Shown here in pieces: positions 1 through 4,104 of a stretch of 5,059 nucleotides of DNA. The notes beneath the pieces are model-generated. The model saw nothing but the letters and a program-made list of their open reading frames with translations. It was not told the DNA's origin and made no database searches. The first letter of the stretch is position 1, and each line of letters starts with the position of its first letter. Position numbers and translations under genes: made by a program. The DNA is from Gammaproteobacteria bacterium. GTDB taxonomy: Bacteria > Pseudomonadota > Gammaproteobacteria > SZUA-152. Where the stretch lies: positions 1 through 5,059 of the forward strand of contig JAUVNZ010000138.1 of assembly GCA_030599435.1 (NCBI GenBank), read 5' to 3'.

Positions 1-47
1 AAAAAGGGGTGGAACTTATACTCCCGACAACGTCTAATAAGACTGAA

Positions 48-70
48 TATATATTATATAAACCTTGGAG
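48..70 (+). promoter_or_regulatory. Leader of the yccA-like gene: AT-rich -10-like tract and Shine-Dalgarno
   Basis: An AT-rich tract at 48-60 can supply a TATATA -10 element (48-53). A CCGACA hexamer at 24-29 lies 18 bases upstream and matches four of six -35 consensus bases. GGAG at 67-70 is the likely ribosome binding site, 11 bases before the ATG at 82, which is slightly long spacing. The Shine-Dalgarno is reasonably clear. The promoter assignment is only a guess, because the tract can be read in several registers. Confidence 0.35.
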
Positions 71-81
71 ATTGTTCAAAA

Positions 82-747
82 ATGAACCGAAACCCTACAG
101 CTATCGCAAGACCCTCAGAATCGGTCCTCGCGACGAACAAGGTCATCCGTAACACCTATATGTTACTGTCCATGACCCTGCTATTCAGTGGCGTTGCCGC
201 TTTTGCCGGTGTTGCCATGAATGCTTCTCATGGTATGGCACTTGTCGCAGATATTGCCGCCATCGCCCTGCTTTGGTTCGTGCTGCCTCGCACTGCAAAT
301 TCTGCCGCTGGCATTCCAGTAATTTTTGCCTTTACGGGTTTGCTTGGTTTCGGATTAGGTCCTGTTCTGAATTATTATATGGCAGTTAACCCAAGCATCG
401 TAACGACTGCTTTAGGTGGCACTGGCGCAATTTTCCTAGGCCTTTCTGCCTACGCGTTGACTACACGTAAGGATTTCAGCTTTTTAGCCGGATTCTTAAT
501 GGTTGGACTTTTTGTTGTCATCGGCGCGGCTATTTTGAACATTTTCATGAACATTCCCGCTCTGTTTCTAGCAATGAATGTCGCCGTCGTTATGATCATG
601 AGCGGTTTCATTCTGTTTGAAACATCTCGGATTGTTAATGGTGGTGAGACTAACTACATCATGGCTACCGCCAGCCTGTTTTTATCACTTCTCAATATGT
701 TCCAGGCACTAATGCATTTACTGGGCGCTTTTGGTGGGGATGATTAA
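82..747 (+). CDS. yccA: YccA-type Bax inhibitor-1 (TMBIM) family inner-membrane protein
   Basis: This is a 221-residue polytopic inner-membrane protein of the Bax inhibitor-1/YccA family. E. coli YccA, about 219 residues, binds the membrane protease FtsH (with HflKC), is itself a slow FtsH substrate and modulates turnover of membrane proteins such as SecY. The sequence shows a polar cytoplasmic N-tail (1-23) and seven hydrophobic segments at about 24-46, 52-70, 77-97, 107-126, 134-155, 159-180 and 193-214. Family signatures are visible: NTYMLLSMTL (24-33), FTGLLGF..GP (84-94), YALTTRKDFSFL (124-135) and FETSRIVNGGETNYI (179-193), the last carrying acidic residues E180 and E189 near the C-terminal helices. 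From memory, E. coli YccA has nearly the same FETS..I.HGGETNYI block, so E180 is normal for this subgroup. Length is complete and GGAG precedes the ATG. It is a single gene ending in its own terminator. Confidence 0.95.
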   Translation: MNRNPTAIARPSESVLATNKVIRNTYMLLSMTLLFSGVAAFAGVAMNASHGMALVADIAAIALLWFVLPRTANSAAGIPVIFAFTGLLGFGLGPVLNYYMAVNPSIVTTALGGTGAIFLGLSAYALTTRKDFSFLAGFLMVGLFVVIGAAILNIFMNIPALFLAMNVAVVMIMSGFILFETSRIVNGGETNYIMATASLFLSLLNMFQALMHLLGAFGGDD

Positions 748-770
748 AAGTTAAATGTTTTTTTAGTAAT

Positions 771-799
771 AAAAAGCCCCGTTAAAACGGGGCTTTTTT
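771..799. terminator. Strong bidirectional Rho-independent terminator after yccA
   Basis: An 11-bp perfect stem, AAAAAGCCCCG (771-781) with CGGGGCTTTTT (788-798), encloses a six-base loop (782-787) and is followed by one more T. The GC core with flanking A and T runs makes it functional on both strands. On + it ends the yccA-like transcript. On - it is the first terminator met by transcription of the 201-residue gene, after crossing the 59-residue gene in antisense. Confidence 0.92.
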
Positions 800-818
800 C
801 TATCAAGAGAACTAAATT

Positions 819-998
819 ATGGATTGGGTACAAATAGGCAGCGCACTATTTCTGGTTGCCATGCTGGTTTTCATTTTTCCGCGTATGCGCCATGCCGCCA
901 AAAATTCACCCAAAGGTAGCGGGAAGGAATGGATGAATTTCGTGATGATAATTCTAGCTGTGGGCGCTTTTGTTTTGCTACTGATTAAAATGGTTTGA
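819..998 (+). CDS. Small conserved-looking two-helix membrane protein, 59 aa
   Basis: This short gene encodes 59 residues starting MDWVQIGSALFL. Two hydrophobic segments, about residues 5-21 and 39-57, are joined by a basic, polar linker (RMRHAAKNSPKGSGKEW, 22-38). That gives a hairpin topology with the linker probably cytoplasmic by the positive-inside rule. AAGAGA at 805-810 is a plausible ribosome binding site eight bases before the ATG. The order of helix, 'FP.MRHA.KNSPKGS' linker and helix resembles small uncharacterised membrane proteins I associate with Gammaproteobacteria, but I can assign no function. It lies just after the terminator at 771-799 and converges on the next gene. Being coding is supported by the start signal, the coherent topology and the absence of a better frame. 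The opposite-strand frame over it is the weaker alternative. Confidence 0.8.
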   Translation: MDWVQIGSALFLVAMLVFIFPRMRHAAKNSPKGSGKEWMNFVMIILAVGAFVLLLIKMV

Positions 999-1016
999 AC
1001 AAACGCAAAACTCAAC

Positions 1017-1622
1017 TTACTTTTTACGAACACCCAACACATCCCGCACTACAGGCTGAAAACGTTCAATGAGTTCCGGTGCTTCCACGTCGATTATCTG
1101 TTCCACCACCCACTTATTATCTGACTCTGCCATTATCTCGGAAATGTTCTGTGCCAGGTAACGTTTAAAGTCATAAGCTGGGCCTTCTTCATCAAAACCA
1201 CACTCAGCATAGTTACTCAGGCGGTCATTCAGTTTTTCTATAAACACTTCCATGTACTTGCCAGCAGGGTCATCTGGACCCAGCAATTCAAGCTGGTTTG
1301 TCTCAACGCTTTTTGCCAGATCCATGGCTATACCATTCACCAACGGAGCCCGCTGATCCTCAGGCACATTGTCATAAATCATGCGATCAACAATGTGCAG
1401 CATAAAAATACACAGCTCTGAAACTACATCGATCGCTTGCGTATCTTCACGAAAACGAAAGTTTTCCTTTTCCATATGCAGAAAAGTTTCCTTCGCAAGT
1501 TTCCATATATTGAAGGCCACAACACCGGAAAGGTCTTCCAGAGTTTTTTCCTCATTGGAACCTTTACGATTTCGATCTGATCGTTTCGAACGATGCCAAC
1601 GGGTTTTGAGACGTACCGCCAT
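1017..1622 (-). CDS. Conserved-looking helical protein of unknown function, 201 aa
   Basis: This is a soluble, mostly alpha-helical protein with no signal peptide or membrane span. The N-terminus is strongly basic (MAVRLKTRWHRSKRSDRNRK, 1-20), followed by GVVAFNIWKLAKETFLHME (33-51), a hydrophobic helix around 64-83, a helix around 95-112, and a C-terminal half with GPAYDFKRYLA (147-157), SDNKWVVEQIIDVEAPE (167-183) and a final VVRDVLGV helix. I recognise this as resembling a proteobacterial family without known function and assign none. The frame stays open to a TTG at 1745, giving 242 residues. I chose the ATG at 1622 because it has AAAGG 11 bases upstream, it starts at the family-like basic segment, and a perfect TATAAT at 1663-1668 would start the transcript downstream of the TTG. 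It has no terminator of its own before the convergent neighbour. Confidence 0.85.
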   Translation of the reverse strand: MAVRLKTRWHRSKRSDRNRKGSNEEKTLEDLSGVVAFNIWKLAKETFLHMEKENFRFREDTQAIDVVSELCIFMLHIVDRMIYDNVPEDQRAPLVNGIAMDLAKSVETNQLELLGPDDPAGKYMEVFIEKLNDRLSNYAECGFDEEGPAYDFKRYLAQNISEIMAESDNKWVVEQIIDVEAPELIERFQPVVRDVLGVRKK

Positions 1623-1662
1623 ACTTACTAATACCTTTATATAAACCTCGTGTGAGGCCTTG

Positions 1663-1668
1663 ATTATA
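1663..1668 (-). promoter_or_regulatory. Perfect TATAAT -10 element for the 201-residue gene
   Basis: Read on the minus strand, 1668-1663 is TATAAT. Transcription would begin near 1656 and leave a leader of about 34 bases before the ATG at 1622, a normal arrangement. The matching -35 position (1691-1686, TATCCA with a 17-base spacer) matches the consensus at only three of six bases, so the promoter may need an activator. If correct, it excludes the longer reading that starts at 1745. Confidence 0.4.
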
Positions 1669-1737
1669 GAACTGCCCGTACTTTTTGGATAGTTTCTTAG
1701 ATAGTGCTTGAATAGCTTTTTAGACAGCTTATATAAG

Positions 1738-1754
1738 ATAGACAATATGTCTAT
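1738..1754. promoter_or_regulatory. Perfect palindrome ATAGACA-ATA-TGTCTAT, possible operator
   Basis: Two perfect 7-base arms (1738-1744 and 1748-1754) flank a three-base spacer. The site sits in the control region between two divergent genes, about 70 bases upstream of the minus-strand -10 and about 86 bases before the ATG at 1840. A further direct copy of TAGACA lies at 1721-1726, 18 bases from the first arm. The size and position fit a dimeric transcription factor site, but no family can be named. It is too far from a T run to be a terminator. Confidence 0.4.
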
Positions 1755-1839
1755 TTGAACCTGCTGCCTAAAAACCCTTGAAATTACCTGTTTGCAGTAT
1801 CCACTACACGGATTACACTAAATACAACAGGTACGAATT

Positions 1840-2904
1840 ATGCTCGATTTACAATCGCTAACCCAAAACATCCAGCATAACTGTCACATCTCAGATGCAC
1901 AGTTTGCTGGAAACTATACCCTGTGCATATTCCTGCTGAAAATGCGGGGATATTATCGCTGGGAGAAAGGCATACCCCTTTCACAACCACTACCTCGCAG
2001 TGAAATTGGTGACTGGCTAACAGCACGGGAAGAATATTGGGAAGACCTGCAAGAGCTGCCACTTTCACCCTTAACATTAAACAACCAAAGTTTTGACCCT
2101 TTTGATTCCGAATCGATCAATGAAATTTTGAATCCACACGGTTACGTCTATAGTGGCGGACTTGGCATATTCCAAAAACCTTATTTCTTTCTCGGCAGAT
2201 TGGAGAAAAAGGAAGTCCATGATGGCGTCACACACCTTATCTCTGCTGAAGAATACGCGCGAGATATGGTTGCCCCTCCAGCCATGCTATTGGGGAAAAC
2301 AGTTTTTGTTCGCAAAGAAAGTTTGCGCAATGTCATATGGGAACGTATTGATGAATGGCACCTTAAAAAACATCAGGACACCCCTATGGCACGCGCTCTC
2401 GCTTGTTACGATTTTGAAGCAAGACATAGCGAGCAGATAGAATCCATTCTGGATGAAATGACTGAAAATGAGTTAAAGGTGGTTTTACTACACGAAACTG
2501 GTGAGGCACAGGCCAGGCTTCTACTTGGCACACAGTGGGAAGATTTATTACATGCCCTGCCTCGTTCAAATGCAGAATTCATCACCAGAGCTATCAGAGA
2601 TAATCTGGCCGACTGCCTGACCACACTGCCAACATTAATAGAAACAGAAAATACTGCATCTCTGCATTATTATTTTGCCAATTTTAATGGCATGCGTAAG
2701 GAGCTATTCCCCGAAGCCCTGGAGGCCTATCAATCCTGGATTGATTCCGGTAGCCTTTCCGCGCTCGATAAAGCTTGTAAACACGGCCAGCAACGCTGGG
2801 AAAATATCGCAGAAAAAATACTTAGCCTTTATCAAAACCATGCAAATAACCTGGCAAATGACATTGAAACTTTGGCTAATGAAACGTGCCCGGTACGCAT
2901 CTAA
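1840..2904 (+). CDS. Conserved-looking protein of unknown function, 354 aa
   Basis: This is a complete soluble protein without a signal peptide or membrane span. ACAGG at 1827-1831 is the ribosome binding site, eight bases before the ATG. Visible segments are an N-terminal region with CHISDAQFAGNYTLCIFLLKMR (15-36, two cysteines), YYRWEKGIPL (38-47), FDPFDSESIN (85-94), YSGGLGIFQKPYFFLG (104-119), ARDMVAPPAMLLGKTVFVRKESLR (140-163), LKVVLLHETGEA (212-223) and FANFNGMRKELFPEALEAY (279-297). The C-terminal 150 residues are predicted to be almost all helix. The whole pattern resembles a family of uncharacterised proteobacterial proteins that pipelines name after a Syntrophobacter locus (Sfum_1244), but that name is from memory and unverified. 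The HE..GE stretch at 218-222 recalls a metalloprotease motif but lacks the second histidine. It is likely cotranscribed with the Sel1-repeat gene 62 bases downstream, as no terminator intervenes. Confidence 0.85.
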   Translation: MLDLQSLTQNIQHNCHISDAQFAGNYTLCIFLLKMRGYYRWEKGIPLSQPLPRSEIGDWLTAREEYWEDLQELPLSPLTLNNQSFDPFDSESINEILNPHGYVYSGGLGIFQKPYFFLGRLEKKEVHDGVTHLISAEEYARDMVAPPAMLLGKTVFVRKESLRNVIWERIDEWHLKKHQDTPMARALACYDFEARHSEQIESILDEMTENELKVVLLHETGEAQARLLLGTQWEDLLHALPRSNAEFITRAIRDNLADCLTTLPTLIETENTASLHYYFANFNGMRKELFPEALEAYQSWIDSGSLSALDKACKHGQQRWENIAEKILSLYQNHANNLANDIETLANETCPVRI

Positions 2905-2952
2905 CCCTTTTGTTATTGACTACTGTAATAAACTACAACACAGCTACAATTC

Positions 2953-2956
2953 GGAG
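2953..2956 (+). promoter_or_regulatory. Ribosome binding site fixing a GTG start
   Basis: GGAG at 2953-2956 lies 10 bases before the GTG at 2967. The only longer reading of the frame begins at another GTG (2886), inside the end of the upstream gene, with no Shine-Dalgarno. Nearby ATGs at 2977 and 2983 are out of frame. This site therefore decides the start of the Sel1-repeat protein. Confidence 0.75.
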
Positions 2957-2966
2957 CAGAATAAAA

Positions 2967-3410
2967 GTGACAATTAATGAAAATGACGTCGGAATTAACC
3001 TGAACAGTGGTATTTCTGCTTTTGAGGCCAAAGATTTCACCACAGCTATGCGCTTACTTTCCCCATTAGCAGACGAAGGGTTAGCCGAAGCCCAATATCG
3101 CATGGGCATGATGCTTCAAAATGGTCTGGGCCGGGTTAAAAATGTCGAGGCTGGCATAAAGTGGATGCGCGCTGCAGCAGATCAGGGCCACGCCTATGCA
3201 CAACATGGTCTGGGTGTTATGTACCTTTACGGCGAAGGTGCAGATATAGATGAAACAAAAGCGGCGGAATGTTTTCGCAAAGCTGCCGATCAAGGGTTGC
3301 CAGGCGCACAAATGGCCCTGGGCATGATGTACGAAAATGGTCAGGGTGTAGAAAAAAACGAGGTGGAAGCACATCGCTGGTACAAACTGGCGGAAGAAAA
3401 TACTGAGTGA
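2967..3410 (+). CDS. Sel1-like repeat (SLR) protein, 147 aa
   Basis: This is a small solenoid protein of Sel1-like (TPR-related) repeats, which serve as protein-protein interaction scaffolds. A lead-in helix pair (residues 13-38, GISAFEAKDFTTAMRLLSPL) precedes three tandem repeats of about 36 residues at 40-75, 76-111 and 112-147. Each carries the family pattern AQ..LG.MY..G.G....E.A..W...AA.QG. The hallmark blocks are AEAQYRMGMML (40-50), AYAQHGLGVMYLYGEGA (76-92) and PGAQMALGMMYENGQGV (112-128). The last repeat ends almost at the stop. With the GTG start there is no signal peptide, so it is predicted to be cytoplasmic; many SLR proteins are instead exported. Its partner is unknown. The 354-residue protein encoded just upstream is the obvious candidate, by operon logic only. 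Transcription ends at the hairpin at 3442-3475. Confidence 0.92.
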   Translation: MTINENDVGINLNSGISAFEAKDFTTAMRLLSPLADEGLAEAQYRMGMMLQNGLGRVKNVEAGIKWMRAAADQGHAYAQHGLGVMYLYGEGADIDETKAAECFRKAADQGLPGAQMALGMMYENGQGVEKNEVEAHRWYKLAEENTE

Positions 3411-3441
3411 TTTTTATAAGGTCAAGTTTGCACCACACATT

Positions 3442-3475
3442 AAAAAAGGGCCGCTAAATATAGCGGCCCTTTTTT
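3442..3475. terminator. Bidirectional Rho-independent terminator between convergent genes
   Basis: A 15-bp perfect stem, AAAAAAGGGCCGCTA (3442-3456) with TAGCGGCCCTTTTTT (3461-3475), closes on an AATA loop. The symmetric A and T runs allow termination in both directions. It lies 31 bases after the stop of the Sel1-repeat gene and 30 bases after the end of the minus-strand 65-residue gene, so it serves both. Confidence 0.95.
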
Positions 3476-3505
3476 CTAACTATGTCTATCAACTAAACTT
3501 GGTGA

Positions 3506-3703
3506 TTATTTACCAACCCAGCCATCAAAGTTTCCATCATTTTTGGACTCGCCGTCGGTAAAACCAGCTTCATAGGCATCATTGACACGCTGCTCTTCCT
3601 TTTTGGGGTTCTGCAAAAAACCGCTGGCCCAGCCAACAATATAATCACGGGAAACATTGGCTTTTTCCATCTTATCGATGGCGGCGTAGTACGTGTCATT
3701 CAT
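3506..3703 (-). CDS. Small protein of unknown function, 65 aa
   Basis: This is a soluble, charged 65-residue protein with no membrane segment or signal peptide. A helical N-terminus (MNDTYYAAIDKMEKANV) leads into YIVGWASGFLQNP (21-33), an acidic and basic helix (KKEEQRVNDAYEAGFTDGES, 34-53) and a loose glycine- and asparagine-rich tail ending GNFDGWVGK. The two aromatic-glycine motifs, GWASGF and YEAGFTDG, look like repeats of one another. The second faintly recalls the A...GY.AG motif of ribosome modulation factor, but that is too weak to name it. A strong Shine-Dalgarno (GGGAG, 3717-3713) stands nine bases before the ATG, which chooses this frame over an overlapping one at 3493-3699. A good sigma-70-like promoter lies upstream and a terminator downstream, so it appears to be a complete single-gene unit. 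Confidence 0.75.
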   Translation of the reverse strand: MNDTYYAAIDKMEKANVSRDYIVGWASGFLQNPKKEEQRVNDAYEAGFTDGESKNDGNFDGWVGK

Positions 3704-3712
3704 GGAATAATT

Positions 3713-3717
3713 CTCCC
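3713..3717 (-). promoter_or_regulatory. Strong Shine-Dalgarno of the 65-residue gene
   Basis: On the minus strand this is GGGAG, nine bases before the ATG at 3703. It supports the 65-residue frame as the real one in this region, where two minus-strand frames overlap. Confidence 0.75.
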
Positions 3718-3760
3718 AGCTCTTGTTCGCTCAATAGGTTTACTTAGCGCGTTGTGTGGT

Positions 3761-3789
3761 ATTACAGTAAATTAGCTTATGCTTATAAT
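3761..3789 (+). promoter_or_regulatory. Opposing sigma-70-like promoter, + strand
   Basis: ATTACA (3761-3766, four of six consensus bases) and a perfect TATAAT (3784-3789) are 17 bases apart. The start would be near 3796, making a leader of roughly 310 bases to the receptor gene, or an independent small RNA. The same AT-rich core also forms the -10 of the minus-strand promoter, so one of the two may be incidental. Confidence 0.4.
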
Positions 3790-3812
3790 ACCCATTTAGC
3801 GCCGATTTTCAA
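3785..3812 (-). promoter_or_regulatory. Sigma-70-like promoter for the 65-residue gene
   Basis: On the minus strand, TTGAAA (3812-3807, five of six consensus bases) and TATTAT (3790-3785, five of six) are separated by 16 bases. The predicted start near 3778 gives a leader of about 75 bases to the ATG at 3703. The -35 box overlaps the palindrome at 3809-3824. Confidence 0.6.
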
Positions 3813-3824
3813 TAAGTTTATTGA
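3809..3824. promoter_or_regulatory. Palindrome TCAATAA-GT-TTATTGA over a -35 box
   Basis: Perfect 7-base arms (3809-3815 and 3818-3824) surround a two-base spacer. The left arm overlaps the -35 hexamer of the minus-strand promoter, which is where a repressor would act. It is AT-rich, so chance occurrence is not excluded. Confidence 0.35.
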
Positions 3825-3901
3825 GATACAGCAAGTATTATTAATAGCTTTTTACCTCTCATCAGGAAGATTTTAATCAATATCGGCAAAATATAGTACT
3901 A

Positions 3902-4016
3902 CCCAATAAAAAACAGATCTCCTCGTTAATTCAAAACGAGTTTAACCCAGCTATTGAGGCATTATCCAGCTCATTGTATTTGATTATTAATACTGCCTCA
4001 GTAATAACTTATTGGG
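3902..4016 (+). other. Nested inverted repeats that could fold as a branched RNA
   Basis: An outer helix pairs CCCAATAA (3902-3909) with TTATTGGG (4009-4016). Inside it, one hairpin pairs CTCGTT (3922-3927) with AACGAG (3935-3940) around a seven-base loop. A second pairs TATTGAGGCA (3952-3961) with TGCCTCAGTA (3994-4003), ten pairs including one G-U. All three helices are mutually compatible and would make a three-way junction. The region lies downstream of the + strand promoter candidate at 3761-3789. It could be a structured leader or a small RNA, but pairing in AT-rich spacer can arise by chance. Confidence 0.35.
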
Positions 4017-4040
4017 ATAAAGCGCAAAAAAACTCTATTT

Positions 4041-4067
4041 TATAGATGTATGTCCGATACATCTATA
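4041..4067. repeat. 11-bp perfect inverted repeat upstream of the receptor gene
   Basis: TATAGATGTAT (4041-4051) and ATACATCTATA (4057-4067) flank GTCCG. The site ends 37 bases before the receptor ATG. A weak promoter (TTGGGA at 4012-4017, TATTTT at 4036-4041, 18-base spacer) would start transcription inside it, near 4048, so it could be an operator. As RNA it would be a stem with a five-base loop close to the 5' end. There is no following T run, so it is not a standard terminator. Confidence 0.55.
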
Positions 4068-4104
4068 TACAACCATTGCGCAGCAATCATATATAAGATT
4101 AACA

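Larger units (their letters stand above)
3704..4104. other. 401-base non-coding spacer with control elements
   Basis: I find no credible gene in this AT-rich stretch. It contains two opposed candidate promoters sharing a -10 core (3761-3812), a palindrome at 3809-3824, nested inverted repeats at 3902-4016 and an 11-bp inverted repeat at 4041-4067. None matches a riboswitch or tRNA that I can recognise. It separates the divergently oriented 65-residue gene and receptor gene. Confidence 0.7.

Noticed and set aside
32..43. Small inverted repeat GTCT-AATA-AGAC upstream of yccA
   Set aside because: Four-base arms are too short to distinguish from chance and no T run follows.
812..1042. Minus-strand 76-residue frame over the 59-residue gene
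   Set aside because: It is antisense to a frame with a start signal and coherent two-helix topology, and overlaps the end of the 201-residue gene.
1623..1745. Upstream extension of the 201-residue gene to a TTG at 1745 (41 more residues)
   Set aside because: The TTG has no good ribosome binding site, it lies within a palindrome, and a perfect -10 element at 1663-1668 would start transcription downstream of it.
2473..2508. HE..GE segment of the 354-residue protein as a metalloprotease site
   Set aside because: The second zinc-binding histidine of HExxH is absent and there is no signal peptide or other protease feature.
2886..2966. Upstream extension of the Sel1-repeat gene to a GTG at 2886, giving a hydrophobic threonine- and leucine-rich N-terminus that might look like a signal peptide
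   Set aside because: It overlaps the end of the 354-residue gene, has no Shine-Dalgarno and lacks a basic N-region and cleavage site. The GTG at 2967 has GGAG at good spacing.
3493..3699. Alternative minus-strand frame of 68 residues
   Set aside because: It overlaps the 65-residue gene in another frame, has no suitably placed ribosome binding site and its composition looks random.
3837..3992. Direct repeat ATTATTAATA (3837-3846 and 3983-3992)
   Set aside because: A ten-base pure A/T word repeated in an AT-rich spacer is expected by chance and shows no target-site or array structure.
4018..4060. Flagellar sigma-28 promoter before the receptor gene (TAAAGCGC and TCCGATAC)
   Set aside because: The two boxes are 27 bases apart instead of about 11, and the -10 lies inside the 11-bp inverted repeat.
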